Positions 31,587-40,961 of a stretch of 64,000 nt of DNA are shown here, piece by piece. Position 1 is the first letter of the stretch, and the number at the start of each line of letters is the position of its first letter. The translations under genes and the position numbers were made by a program. Source of the DNA: Vibrio aquaticus. GTDB taxonomy: Bacteria > Pseudomonadota > Gammaproteobacteria > Enterobacterales > Vibrionaceae. The notes under the pieces are model-generated. The model did no database searches. It saw nothing but the letters and a program-made list of their open reading frames with translations, and was not told the DNA's origin. The DNA lies in contig NZ_RXZH01000002.1 in assembly GCF_003970385.1 (NCBI RefSeq), forward strand, positions 434,001 through 498,000, in the 5' to 3' direction.

Positions 31587-33006
31587 TTGCTTTTCTGATA
31601 ATCGCTTTGACCATGCCTTTAAAAATGAATAGGTGCGCTGGCATCATGGCAAACCAATAGAGTAACCCTCTAAACCCTTGTGGGTGCCACCAAGCGGTCA
31701 CCGTTAAGCGTCTTTCTTGCCCAAGATCCTCAATAGAAAACTCTAATCGGCCAAGACCAGGGCCTTTCATACCAAAAAGTAGTGATATGAAGCGATCCTC
31801 TTCACAGCGGATGACTTTCCAAGAGTCAATAAAGTCGCCCACCTTGAGTTCTGGCCCTTCAGGGGAACGGCGAACAGGTTTTCCGCCGCCAAAAAAGAGA
31901 TCGAGCCATTCTCGCGTACGCCACAAACTATTGGCAAAGAAATAACCTTCTTCACGGCTACCAATTTTTCGCACCAGTTTCCATAACTGACTAGCTTCAA
32001 GAGTGGTGGTAATTGAAGCACCTGTTTGCTTTGGGTAATAACCGTAGCCTGGTTGCCAGCGAGATAGTGCTGCCGGATCAAAACCCCAAACATTGCTTTG
32101 TACAAACTCCCCCTCGCTTTCGATGGATTCCGTTACCATCTGAATAAAGGGGATCATCGCTTGCGGGTACTTTTGTCGTATATCGTTTGAGTCAGCGACA
32201 AAGTCATGTTCTAAACCCGACAATAAAGCACGCCCAATACTGGACGGGACAGAAGTAACAACGCCGAGCCACTGGGACGCCATTTTCGGCGTAAGAAGCC
32301 TCGTAGGGAATATTTTGATGGGTTTGCTGACCGCTCGTGCGATGACATGAAATTGTTCACGGTACGATAGGGTGTCTGGGCCACCAACTTCATATGTGTT
32401 GGATTTGGCTGGAGACTCTTCCGCTAGCGACAGTAAGTAGTGGTTTAAGTTTGTTAACGCAATAGGGTTAGCTTTAGACTCGACCCATTTCGGTGTGATG
32501 AGCAGTGGCATGTTATAAACAAAGTCACGCATTATCTCAAAGGCGGCCGATCCTGGTCCAATGATCACACCAGCTCTAAGCTCTGTAATAGGAGTGTTCG
32601 ATTGACGAATGATGTCACCGGTCATTCTGCGTGCTTTTAAATGTTCAGAGTCACCGGTTTGAGGTTGGATTGCGCTCAAGTAGATAACATGTTCGACCGA
32701 ACTTTCTTTCAGGGCATCACGGAAGTTTTCTGCCAGCCCTATTTCATAATCTAGAAAGTCATGACCGTGTGCCATGCCATGAACGAGGAAATACACCAGA
32801 TCAAACTGTGGAATAAGATCCAGTGTGGCTTGTCGGTCTGCGAGATCCAAATAACACAGAGAAAGGTTAAGGTGCGGCTCAATACGTGCCGACAGGTAAT
32901 CAAGCTGACGAGACGCCGCTGTTACGGAATAGCCTTGATCACAAAGTTGATGGAGCAATTGGGAGCCCACGTATCCTGATGCGCCTAAAACCAAAACCTT
33001 TTTCAT
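31573..33006 (-). CDS. NAD(P)-binding SDR protein with DUF2867 C-terminus
   Basis: A 477-residue two-domain protein. Residues 1-300 form an atypical short-chain dehydrogenase fold (VLVLGASGYVGSQLL, the Rossmann loop at residues 5-13, and YLSAIQP where a catalytic Tyr would be sought). The C-terminal 170 residues match DUF2867 (SLWRTREWLDLFFGGG, SWKVIRCEEDRFISLLFGMK, TAWWHPQGFRGLLYW). The combination is widespread in proteobacteria with no defined reaction. A hydrophobic C-terminal segment may touch the membrane. It is monocistronic and divergent from the MATE gene. Confidence 0.85.
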   Translation of the reverse strand: MKKVLVLGASGYVGSQLLHQLCDQGYSVTAASRQLDYLSARIEPHLNLSLCYLDLADRQATLDLIPQFDLVYFLVHGMAHGHDFLDYEIGLAENFRDALKESSVEHVIYLSAIQPQTGDSEHLKARRMTGDIIRQSNTPITELRAGVIIGPGSAAFEIMRDFVYNMPLLITPKWVESKANPIALTNLNHYLLSLAEESPAKSNTYEVGGPDTLSYREQFHVIARAVSKPIKIFPTRLLTPKMASQWLGVVTSVPSSIGRALLSGLEHDFVADSNDIRQKYPQAMIPFIQMVTESIESEGEFVQSNVWGFDPAALSRWQPGYGYYPKQTGASITTTLEASQLWKLVRKIGSREEGYFFANSLWRTREWLDLFFGGGKPVRRSPEGPELKVGDFIDSWKVIRCEEDRFISLLFGMKGPGLGRLEFSIEDLGQERRLTVTAWWHPQGFRGLLYWFAMMPAHLFIFKGMVKAIIRKAKELP

Positions 33007-33111
33007 CTTAATCCCTTTAGTTTTTATGGTCTCACTTGATAACTGATCATATAATAAACAGCCTGTTTTTTCCTAAATTTCATACTGTTGCTGTTAGAGG
33101 TGTTTCGCCAC

Positions 33112-34482
33112 ATGCTTTCACAAGTTTTATACCATACTCGTGGTGATTTCTTCCGCCGCCTAATAGCCATTGCAATGCCAATTACATTGCAGAGCATTAT
33201 GTTCTCTAGCCGTAGCTTAGTGGATGTGTTGATGCTGGGTCAGCTCGGTGAAGCAGAAATCGCCGCGGTAGGTGTTGCTGCACGTGCGACGTTTGTCACG
33301 ACGATTATGCTGGTTGGTGTCACCACAGGTGGCGCGTTATTGACGGCGCAGTATTGGGGAGCCGCCGATAAGAAAGGCGTCCGAGAGAGTACCGCGTTGA
33401 CCTGGTTGGTCTGTACGGTCTTTGCCGCGTTGACTGCCTTACTGTTTATTTTCTTCCCAACTCAGATTATGGGGCTTGCAACAAGCGACTCGGAAGTTAA
33501 CCAACTTGGCAGTGAATACTTAGTGATTACCTCTGTCACTATGTTCGCGGTTGCTTGTGTGGCGAGTATGTCGGTTGGGCTTCGAGCAATGCACAAACCG
33601 GGGTTAAGTACCTTCTTTAGTGGTATTGGTATTCTGTCGAACATCTTCCTCAATTGGGTGTTTATTTTTGGTAAGTTCGGCGTCCCTGCTATGGGGATTA
33701 AAGGGGCCGCTATCGCAACGGTGCTTAGTGGTACGATCGAAGTGGTGACGCTATTTGGCTACCTTTATGCGAAGAAGCACTTGTTGGCGTTTGGTATTAC
33801 TGATATTCGCCAAGTGCTTGAATGGCAACGTGTGAGTAAGTTCTTGCGCCTTTCTCTTCCTACCACATTTAACTTTCTTGCTTGGGCTGGTGGCCTATTT
33901 GCTTATCATGCGATCATGGGTCAATCAGGCGTTCAAGGTTTGGCGGCACTCTCAGTGATGAGCCCGGTTGAATCCATTGCTCTTGCGTTGTTGATTGGTA
34001 TGTCTAATGCCGCAGCGGTGTTGGTGGGTAACCAGATCGGGGCCAAAAACTACGATGCAGTGTATTACCAAGCAATTGGTGTGACTTTATTAAGCTTAGT
34101 GGTCGGAATTATCGTCGCAATTCTGCTTTACCTAGTTCAGGGGTTAGTGCTTGACGCATTCAGTGCGCTTACGACAGAAACCCGACTATTGGCTGAAAAG
34201 TTCATGTTGGTTATGTGTGTCGGAATTATATTGCGCTCGCTGCCAATGATGGCGATTGTCGGAGTGTTAAGAGCGGGTGGGGACGTGAAATTCTGCTTGT
34301 ATCAAGATCTTGTGGCTCAATGGTTGATTGGTATTCCTTTGGCCGCATTTGCTGCCATTGGTCTGGGGTGGCCACCTGAGTGGATTTACTTGCTGTTTTT
34401 AACGGAAGAGCTGATCAAGTGGTTTGGCTCAAGCTATCGCATGAGAACACGGAAATGGGTACGTAATCTGATTGAAAATTAG
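33112..34482 (+). CDS. MATE-family efflux transporter
   Basis: A 456-residue 12-helix transporter in two homologous halves (first half with AMPITLQSIMFSSRSLVDVLMLGQLG, second with SLPTTFNFLAWAGG and GMSNAAAVLVGNQIGAKN), typical of MATE proteins that export drugs or organic cations using Na+ or H+. ATG 33112 with AGAGGTG about 10 nt upstream is chosen over a TTG at 33088. It stands alone, with the ABC operon 120 bp downstream. Confidence 0.9.
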   Translation: MLSQVLYHTRGDFFRRLIAIAMPITLQSIMFSSRSLVDVLMLGQLGEAEIAAVGVAARATFVTTIMLVGVTTGGALLTAQYWGAADKKGVRESTALTWLVCTVFAALTALLFIFFPTQIMGLATSDSEVNQLGSEYLVITSVTMFAVACVASMSVGLRAMHKPGLSTFFSGIGILSNIFLNWVFIFGKFGVPAMGIKGAAIATVLSGTIEVVTLFGYLYAKKHLLAFGITDIRQVLEWQRVSKFLRLSLPTTFNFLAWAGGLFAYHAIMGQSGVQGLAALSVMSPVESIALALLIGMSNAAAVLVGNQIGAKNYDAVYYQAIGVTLLSLVVGIIVAILLYLVQGLVLDAFSALTTETRLLAEKFMLVMCVGIILRSLPMMAIVGVLRAGGDVKFCLYQDLVAQWLIGIPLAAFAAIGLGWPPEWIYLLFLTEELIKWFGSSYRMRTRKWVRNLIEN

Positions 34483-34605
34483 ACATGAAACGCACTCGGT
34501 ATGCATTTGGGTGCGTAATTTGTGATCTATAGTCCAAATAGCTTTCTTGAAGCAGGGATTTAGTGTAGATTCACACTCCTATTTTAAAGGTTGACGAGAG
34601 AAACA

Positions 34606-35277
34606 ATGTTACAGCTAACAGACCTATGCAAAGGCTATGTGGACGGGGGAGAGTTCCATCCCGTTTTACAAGGTGCTGAGTTGACATTGAAACAAGGCGA
34701 GCAAGTTGCTTTGATGGGTGAAAGCGGTTCAGGTAAAAGTACCTTACTTAACCTAATTGCTGGCCTAGATACCGTAGATTCCGGTGAAGTATTGTTTCCT
34801 AATTTCTCGATGCATGACGTGGTAGAGAACAAACGCACAGCGTATCGAAGAAACAATATTGGCCTTATTTTCCAGCAGTTTAACTTACTCCCTACGCTGA
34901 ATGTTGCCGATAACATTCGCTTCTGCCGTCAGCTAAAAGGCTTGCCGGAAGATCAAGGCTTATGGCGTCAGATCTTATCAGCGCTTGATCTCATGCCACT
35001 GTTAGGACGTTATCCAGAAGAAGTGTCTGGTGGTCAACAGCAACGTGCTGCGATCGCTCGTTCGCTTTATATGGAACCTAAACTCCTGCTAGCGGATGAA
35101 CCAACGGGCAGTTTGGATGAGCGCAATGCCGAAGCCGTAATGAGGCTCTTAACAACATTAACCAAACAACTAGAGTGTACCTTGTTGCTGGTGACACACA
35201 GTGAACGTGTAGCGGAACATATGGAAGGTAAGATCCGACTTCAAGGAGGACAACTTCATGTTATGGCCCGTAGTTAA
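34606..35277 (+). CDS. ABC transporter ATP-binding protein (LolD/MacB type)
   Basis: A 223-residue ATPase with Walker A GESGSGKST (about residues 40-48), Q-loop FQQFNLLPT, signature VSGGQQQR, Walker B LLLADEPTGSLD and H-loop VTHS. It belongs to the group that pairs with FtsX-like permeases in lipoprotein or envelope transport. ATG 34606 with GAGAGA upstream is preferred to TTG 34591. It overlaps the permease gene by 20 nt; the third gene of the operon is AttH-like. Confidence 0.92.
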   Translation: MLQLTDLCKGYVDGGEFHPVLQGAELTLKQGEQVALMGESGSGKSTLLNLIAGLDTVDSGEVLFPNFSMHDVVENKRTAYRRNNIGLIFQQFNLLPTLNVADNIRFCRQLKGLPEDQGLWRQILSALDLMPLLGRYPEEVSGGQQQRAAIARSLYMEPKLLLADEPTGSLDERNAEAVMRLLTTLTKQLECTLLLVTHSERVAEHMEGKIRLQGGQLHVMARS

Positions 35278-37711
35278 AGCACTACTTGGTCACTACAGAC
35301 GTTACCCTTTTCAAATCATTCTTGTCTGGCTTGGCCTCACTCTTGGTGTTTCTCTTTTAGTTGGTGTTACATCGATCAACAATCATGCGCGTCAAAGCTA
35401 TGAGCATGGTGAAAAGCTATTTTCTAACCCTCTGCCTTATCGAATTCGCGCTAAGCACACCTCAAATAAAATTCCTCAGGGTTTTTATATTCAGCTGCGA
35501 CGTGAAGGCTTCAATCAGTGTGCGCCTTTTGAAGCTCTGACAGTGAACACGGCCGATGGCGCTGATTTAGTTTTGGTCGGCATTGATCCGGCTTCACTGA
35601 TTCGTTTTCAGCCACAGGTACTACTTGAAGACATCACCTCGCTGGCGTTGATGCAGCCACCATATCCTATTTTAGTCAGCACAGATCTCGCGAGCCACAT
35701 GGAGTGGAAGAATGGTGATTCGATTACTTTGGCGGATGGTAGTCAGCTAGGGCCTGTTGTCATTGAGCGTAACGGTCAGTTAAACGGTACCCGCATCATC
35801 GCAGACATGTCGTTATTACGTATGCTTGAACGAAGCTCGGGTATATCGACCATTGCGTGTAGTGAAATGCCCAAAGAGAAGCTAGCAAAACTCAAGAGCA
35901 TGCTGCCTAGTGGTATGGAACTGAAGCGCAGTTCTCGCGCTGAGTTAGAGTCATTGACTCAAGCGTTCCACATGAACCTGAGCGCGATGGGGATGTTGGC
36001 GTTTTTAGTTGGTCTGTTTATTTTCTACCAAGCGATGTCACTTTCATTAACTCAACGCCAGCGTTTGGTAGGCATCTTGCGTCAAACGGGTGTGTCGGGT
36101 TGGCAGTTAGCGCAAGCCTTGATGCTAGAGTTACTGGTTCTGGTCTTTGTGAGCTGGCTATGTGGTAATGCATTGGGGATGCTACTTGCGAACCAATTGA
36201 TTCCAGCCGTTTCGGCAAGTTTAGGCGATTTGTATGACGCGAACGTTGGTTTATCGATTAGTTGGACGTGGCAAACCAGCTTATACAGCTTTTATTTATC
36301 GGCTATTGGGGCAATTGTCGCTTGTGCTTGGCCATTAGTTCGACTGTTGCGTTCGCAGCCGGTCAGACTCACCACTCGACTATCACTGACGAGATTTACT
36401 GGTACTGAGTTTACCATCCAAGCCTTGTTAGCGTGCGCCTTGTGTGTTGCGGCTATCGCGATTTATCAAGCGCCGCAAACGCAAGAGTCGGGCTTTGTCA
36501 TCATTGCCTTAATGCTGTTAAGTGTCGCGCTTTTTACGCCTTTTATCGTATGGAAAGTGTTCGAAAGCTTCTCTTATACATTACGTTGGGTGAAGGTTCG
36601 TTGGTTCTTCGCTGATGCAGCGGCAAGTATGAGCTATCGTGGCGTTGCGACTATGGCATTCATGCTCGCGATGTCAGCGAACATCGGTGTAGAGACAATG
36701 GTAGGCAGCTTCCGAGATACTACCGACAAGTGGTTAAGCCAACGTCTTGCCGCCGACCTTTATATTTATCCAAACAGCAGTGCTGCGGCTCGAATGAGCA
36801 GTTGGCTCGCTAAGCAACCAGAAGTTGAATCGGTTTGGTGGCGTTGGGAAAAAGAACTTTCTACACCACAAGGTGCTTTACAGGTTGTCAGTACTGGCCC
36901 TTCGGAGGGTGAGCTTGATGCTCTGACGGTGAAGTTAGGTGTACCGAATTACTGGTATCATTTACACCATTCTAAAGGGGTGATGATCAGTGAGTCGATG
37001 GCGCTCAAGCTTAATATCCGCCCTGGCGATTACCTCGATTTATCCGGTAAGTTAGGTCAGGGTTGGCAAGTGGTTGGGGTCTATTACGATTATGGTAACC
37101 CGTACAACCAAGCATTGATCTCTCATCGTAATTGGTTATATGCCTTCGCAGGAAGTGGCAGCGTGGCTCTGGGCACTTTATTGAACGAAGGGGTGAATCC
37201 TATAGGGCTGAAACGACGTTTAGAATCCGTCTTTAGAATTGATTCTGACCGCGTATTTGACAATAGCCATATTCATAACCAAGCGATGAAAGTGTTCGAT
37301 CGGACGTTCTCTATCGCCGATACCTTAGGTAACATCACCTTGGTTATTGCTGTCTTCGGGATATTTTTCGCGACAGTGGGGGGAGAAGTCTCTCGTCAGA
37401 AGCATGTCGCACTACTCAGATGTTTGGGCATGTCAGGAAGAGAGCTCATTGTCATGGGCAGTTTACAGCTCTTCGTGTTTGGTGCCATTTCGCTACTCAT
37501 TGCAATGCCACTCGGTATTGCTTTAGCAAGGCTGGTGGTCGATATCATTATTAAGCAATCATTTGGGTGGACGTTAGAAATTCAGTTTGTGCCATCAGAA
37601 TATTTGCAAACAGGCTTGCTGGCCATGTTGTCCTTGATGGTAGCAGGAGCGATACCTGTTATCAGGATGATTCGCCAAACACCAATGAAATCGCTAAGGG
37701 ATGCGTTGTAA
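35258..37711 (+). CDS. FtsX-like ABC permease, AttH-associated
   Basis: An 817-residue permease with duplicated FtsX/MacB architecture: an N-terminal helix (FQIILVWLGLTLGVSLLVGV), a periplasmic domain to about residue 240, three helices, a second helix cluster and periplasmic domain to about 690, and three C-terminal helices. ATG 35258 lies in the ATPase gene after AAGGAGG. Such transporters work mechanically on the periplasmic side, often on lipoproteins. Its stop abuts the next start with no gap. This is the permease of an ABC/AttH operon. Confidence 0.9.
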   Translation: MLWPVVKALLGHYRRYPFQIILVWLGLTLGVSLLVGVTSINNHARQSYEHGEKLFSNPLPYRIRAKHTSNKIPQGFYIQLRREGFNQCAPFEALTVNTADGADLVLVGIDPASLIRFQPQVLLEDITSLALMQPPYPILVSTDLASHMEWKNGDSITLADGSQLGPVVIERNGQLNGTRIIADMSLLRMLERSSGISTIACSEMPKEKLAKLKSMLPSGMELKRSSRAELESLTQAFHMNLSAMGMLAFLVGLFIFYQAMSLSLTQRQRLVGILRQTGVSGWQLAQALMLELLVLVFVSWLCGNALGMLLANQLIPAVSASLGDLYDANVGLSISWTWQTSLYSFYLSAIGAIVACAWPLVRLLRSQPVRLTTRLSLTRFTGTEFTIQALLACALCVAAIAIYQAPQTQESGFVIIALMLLSVALFTPFIVWKVFESFSYTLRWVKVRWFFADAAASMSYRGVATMAFMLAMSANIGVETMVGSFRDTTDKWLSQRLAADLYIYPNSSAAARMSSWLAKQPEVESVWWRWEKELSTPQGALQVVSTGPSEGELDALTVKLGVPNYWYHLHHSKGVMISESMALKLNIRPGDYLDLSGKLGQGWQVVGVYYDYGNPYNQALISHRNWLYAFAGSGSVALGTLLNEGVNPIGLKRRLESVFRIDSDRVFDNSHIHNQAMKVFDRTFSIADTLGNITLVIAVFGIFFATVGGEVSRQKHVALLRCLGMSGRELIVMGSLQLFVFGAISLLIAMPLGIALARLVVDIIIKQSFGWTLEIQFVPSEYLQTGLLAMLSLMVAGAIPVIRMIRQTPMKSLRDAL

Positions 37712-38833
37712 ATGGATAGGAAGATAAAGAGAGTCGTTTCAACTGCCTTCATGGTTATTTTGCTCTTGGTTGTGAGTGGTGCTCTTTATCTTTATTCTTC
37801 AGTCTTTGGTGGTTGGAATACCAATCATACGCCTACCTCTCAAGTTCTCCGTACTAGTAAAGACCAAGTCTTTGAACCCGTTCTGCCCGATAATCCGGTG
37901 GTTTTACCGCGAGATTTTTCATTTCAAGATGAGTTTCAGCACGGCTGGTGGCACTTCTTTGCTAACGTAAAAGACAGCAAAGGAAAACGATATGGTGTTC
38001 AATGGAGCTACTTCCGTGTGGCGATTAATGACAGTAACCTTTCTGGTTGGCTAAATCCTCAGCTTTATGTCTCTCATATTGTCATTTCGTCTGATGAAGG
38101 GGTATGGCGAGAGCAGCGTGTTGCGCGAGGCGGGATCGGGCAAGCTGGGATGACAGTGAAGCCTTTTAGGCTTTGGATTGATAACTGGTATTGGCGCTCA
38201 TTGGGTAAAACGCCATTCCCAGGGCAGTTGGATGTCGCAACGGATACGTTCAGCGTTAACCTTAAATCGATAACCCGTGGTCCTTTTGTGATACCCGGTG
38301 ACAAAGGCTATGTCAGCAAGCATGACTTGCTGCCTATTGCATCTCATAACATGACGGCTCCTTTTTTATCCGTTCGAGGTGAGCTGAAAATGGGAGACGA
38401 AGAACGCATTTCGGTAGAAGGCCAAGGCTGGATGAGTAAAGAGTGGGGCAGTGGCTTACTCGCTCAGGAACAGCAAGGTTGGGATTGGTTTGTCATTCAT
38501 TTAGGCGATGAGACAACACTTTCTGTCAGTCGCTACCGTCACGAACATCAGCTTCCATATGTATTTGGGACACTCGCAACCAATGATGGAAAGGTGATAC
38601 CGCTAAGCCAAGAGCAATTAACACTGCGTGAATTGGGCGAAGTGCAATTGAAAAATGGCAAAACGATTCCTGATCGTTGGTCTATTCGTGTTCCTGATTA
38701 TGGCATTAACCTTACCACGTCGGCTGTCCATAAGGAGCAATGGTTGCCTTTCATCATTCCATATTGGGAGGGTGAAGTGAAAACGCAAGGCAGCCATGAG
38801 GCGAGAGGGTTTATGCAGTTAACGGGTTATTAA
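37712..38833 (+). CDS. AttH/CrtC-like lipocalin-domain protein
   Basis: A 373-residue protein anchored by one N-terminal helix (residues 12-32), with the tandem lipocalin-like fold of AttH/CrtC proteins: WWHFFANV (about residues 79-86), GVQWSYFRVA, a central MSKEWGSGLLAQEQQGWDWF block and PYWEGEVKTQG near the end. CrtC adds water to carotenoids; AttH proteins instead travel with the ABC ATPase and FtsX permease found here. It starts on the base after the permease stop. Presumed periplasmic binding of a lipidic ligand is inference. Confidence 0.85.
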   Translation: MDRKIKRVVSTAFMVILLLVVSGALYLYSSVFGGWNTNHTPTSQVLRTSKDQVFEPVLPDNPVVLPRDFSFQDEFQHGWWHFFANVKDSKGKRYGVQWSYFRVAINDSNLSGWLNPQLYVSHIVISSDEGVWREQRVARGGIGQAGMTVKPFRLWIDNWYWRSLGKTPFPGQLDVATDTFSVNLKSITRGPFVIPGDKGYVSKHDLLPIASHNMTAPFLSVRGELKMGDEERISVEGQGWMSKEWGSGLLAQEQQGWDWFVIHLGDETTLSVSRYRHEHQLPYVFGTLATNDGKVIPLSQEQLTLRELGEVQLKNGKTIPDRWSIRVPDYGINLTTSAVHKEQWLPFIIPYWEGEVKTQGSHEARGFMQLTGY

Positions 38834-38862
38834 TCGCAAACTGATGACTACAGACTGACTGG

Positions 38863-38907
38863 CCAGAGCCACTTCTCATAAGATGGGAAGTGGCTCTGGT
38901 GTTTTTA
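38863..38907 (+). terminator. terminator of the AttH ABC operon
   Basis: A 17-bp stem with one G-T pair and a 3-nt loop is followed by a T-rich tract. It is among the strongest hairpins in the window. Confidence 0.9.
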
Positions 38908-39002
38908 TATGGTAATTTCATTTAATTGCCTATAATTAACTAAGGAAAATTAAGGCTATTTGGGTGTTTTTTATCGGAAAAACCGAGTTAAAAACACTAA
39001 AC

Positions 39003-39069
39003 AAGCGATTATTCCTTAGGTTTGTAACTCTATAAACTCATTTGTATTCTTTGTTAATCGCTTATTAAC
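39003..39069 (+). promoter_or_regulatory. structured leader of nhaA
   Basis: A perfect long-range repeat pair (AAGCGATTA 39003-39011, TAATCGCTT 39055-39063) and an overlapping short stem (GTTAAT 39053-39058, ATTAAC 39064-39069) lie within 95 nt upstream of nhaA. The two share bases and are mutually exclusive. A TATAAT at 38931-38936 could be the promoter. Functional role is untested. Confidence 0.35.
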
Positions 39070-39093
39070 ATAATAAATATAAGGGCAATATGC

Positions 39094-40281
39094 ATGAATG
39101 ATATGATTCGCGATTTTTTCAAAATGGAATCCGCAGGCGGTATTCTGTTGGTTATCGCTGCTGCGGTAGCAATGACAATCGCAAATACAGATCTATACAG
39201 CACCTATCAAGGTATTCTTCAGTCTTACGTTCTCGGTATGACAGTTTCATACTGGATCAATGACGGTCTAATGGCTATTTTCTTCTTGATCATTGGTCTG
39301 GAAGTGAAGCGTGAGCTTCTAGAAGGCGCTCTTAAATCTAAAGAGACGGCTATTTTCCCTGCAATTGCAGCGGTTGGTGGTATGTTGGCACCAGCACTTG
39401 TCTACGTCGCATTTAACTATGGCGATGCACAGGCGATTCAAGGTTGGGCAATTCCAGCAGCAACGGATATTGCCTTTGCCTTAGGTATTATGGCACTGCT
39501 GGGTAATCGCGTACCGGTGAGCCTAAAAGTATTCCTATTGGCTCTAGCGATCATTGATGACCTTGGTGTTGTCGTAATTATCGCATTGTTCTACACAAGT
39601 GACTTGTCGACAACAGCATTAGCGGTTGGTTTCGCGATGACTGCAGCGCTGTTTATGCTCAATGCTAAGAAAGTGACTTCATTGACACCCTATATCATCG
39701 TTGGTGCAATCTTGTGGTTCGCCGTGCTCCAGTCTGGTGTACACGCAACGTTAGCGGGTGTGGTGATTGGTTTTGCAATTCCACTAAAAGGTAAGAAAGA
39801 AGGCCATTCCCCATTGAAACATATGGAACATACCCTGCACCCATACGTAGCATTCGGTATTCTTCCTCTGTTTGCTTTGGCAAATGCGGGTATCTCGTTA
39901 GAAGGTATTTCCTTGTCTAGCTTAGGTTCGGCGCTACCACTGGGGATTGCACTGGGTCTATTGGTTGGTAAGCCTCTAGGTATCTTTACTTTTAGCTGGT
40001 TGGCGGTTAAGTCGGGTATTGCGAAGTTGCCTCACGGCGTTAACTTTATCCACATCTTTGCAGTCTCTGTTCTGTGTGGTATCGGCTTTACTATGTCTAT
40101 CTTCATCTCTTCACTGGCGTTTGGTTCTGTAAACGCAGAATTCGATACTTATGCTCGCTTAGGTATTCTGATGGGCTCAACTACAGCGGCATTGATTGGT
40201 TACTTCCTGCTGCATGTGTCGTTACCGAAAAAGTCGGCGATTGCAGAGAATAGTGAACAGTTAGATCCCAACCGATACTAG
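39094..40281 (+). CDS. nhaA: Na+/H+ antiporter NhaA
   Basis: A 395-residue, 12-helix antiporter for pH and sodium homeostasis. It starts [19 protein letters not shown], holds [12 protein letters not shown] (Asp equivalent to E. coli D133) and the ion-binding pair in [11 protein letters not shown] (equivalent to D163/D164, about residues 154-155 here), and ends with the conserved [11 protein letters not shown] helix. All key residues are intact. The ATG follows AAGGG. It is a single gene with a structured leader and a bidirectional terminator. Confidence 0.97.
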   Translation: MNDMIRDFFKMESAGGILLVIAAAVAMTIANTDLYSTYQGILQSYVLGMTVSYWINDGLMAIFFLIIGLEVKRELLEGALKSKETAIFPAIAAVGGMLAPALVYVAFNYGDAQAIQGWAIPAATDIAFALGIMALLGNRVPVSLKVFLLALAIIDDLGVVVIIALFYTSDLSTTALAVGFAMTAALFMLNAKKVTSLTPYIIVGAILWFAVLQSGVHATLAGVVIGFAIPLKGKKEGHSPLKHMEHTLHPYVAFGILPLFALANAGISLEGISLSSLGSALPLGIALGLLVGKPLGIFTFSWLAVKSGIAKLPHGVNFIHIFAVSVLCGIGFTMSIFISSLAFGSVNAEFDTYARLGILMGSTTAALIGYFLLHVSLPKKSAIAENSEQLDPNRY

Positions 40282-40299
40282 TTTTAGTACCAAATAAAC

Positions 40300-40332
40300 A
40301 AAACCCCACAATGTAAGATTGTGGGGTTTTTT
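40300..40332. terminator. bidirectional terminator, nhaA / OmpA-like gene
   Basis: Perfect 13-bp arms AAAACCCCACAAT and ATTGTGGGGTTTT around a 5-nt loop, with further T. Confidence 0.9.
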
Positions 40333-40348
40333 AGTTTAGGCAATCCGG

Positions 40349-40960
40349 TTATTTTTCAATGACGGTAAAGATAGTCCATTCATCCACAACAGTTTCGGTT
40401 AGACCTACAACGGTTGCCGTTACTTTTCGATTTAATGCGTGAGACGTTTCATCATCACCTTCAGACTCTAATCGAGTTTCGCCATAACCAACAATAGTGA
40501 CTCGCTTAGGATCGATTTCATACGAGAGCAACTCGTCTTCGACAGCATGCGCTCTCTTTTTTGACAATTCTAGGTTGTATTCAGGATTGCCGACTTTACT
40601 TGCGTATCCTTGGATCTGAATCGATGCACTTTGGTAAGTATCGAGGAAGTCAGCCATGGTCTGAATTTGGTTAGAAAAAATAGGGTTGATCTCATAAGAG
40701 TCATTGGCAAACAAAATTCTTAGCTGCCTTTCTTCTTGTTCAACAACAGATGCACCGCACCCATCATTGTCAACCTGAGCGCTGAGAGGAGTACCAGGGC
40801 AAAGATCCCTAGCATTAACGACACCATCTTTATCATTATCAGTAAGATCTGAGATTTGGGTCGCTGATGGCGTTTCAATGTAGTCATACTCATCTTCTGC
40901 AATAGCACTAAAGTGAAGGGAAGAGAGCGCGAATAATGGTATTAAATAGTTCATGTTCAT
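40349..40960 (-). CDS. OmpA-family protein with thrombospondin type 3 motif
   Basis: A 203-residue secreted protein: signal peptide (about 20 residues, ending near SAIA), a calcium-binding thrombospondin-type-3 segment (TDNDKDGVVNARDLCPGTP, about residues 40-58), then an OmpA-type peptidoglycan-binding domain (IQIQGYASKVGNPEYNLELS, RVTIVGYGE). It starts one base after the TolC-like gene stop, with GGAG 7 nt upstream, so the two are co-translated. OmpA-like partners of this kind often accompany type I secretion of large adhesins. Confidence 0.9.
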   Translation of the reverse strand: MNMNYLIPLFALSSLHFSAIAEDEYDYIETPSATQISDLTDNDKDGVVNARDLCPGTPLSAQVDNDGCGASVVEQEERQLRILFANDSYEINPIFSNQIQTMADFLDTYQSASIQIQGYASKVGNPEYNLELSKKRAHAVEDELLSYEIDPKRVTIVGYGETRLESEGDDETSHALNRKVTATVVGLTETVVDEWTIFTVIEK

Positions 40961-40961
40961 A

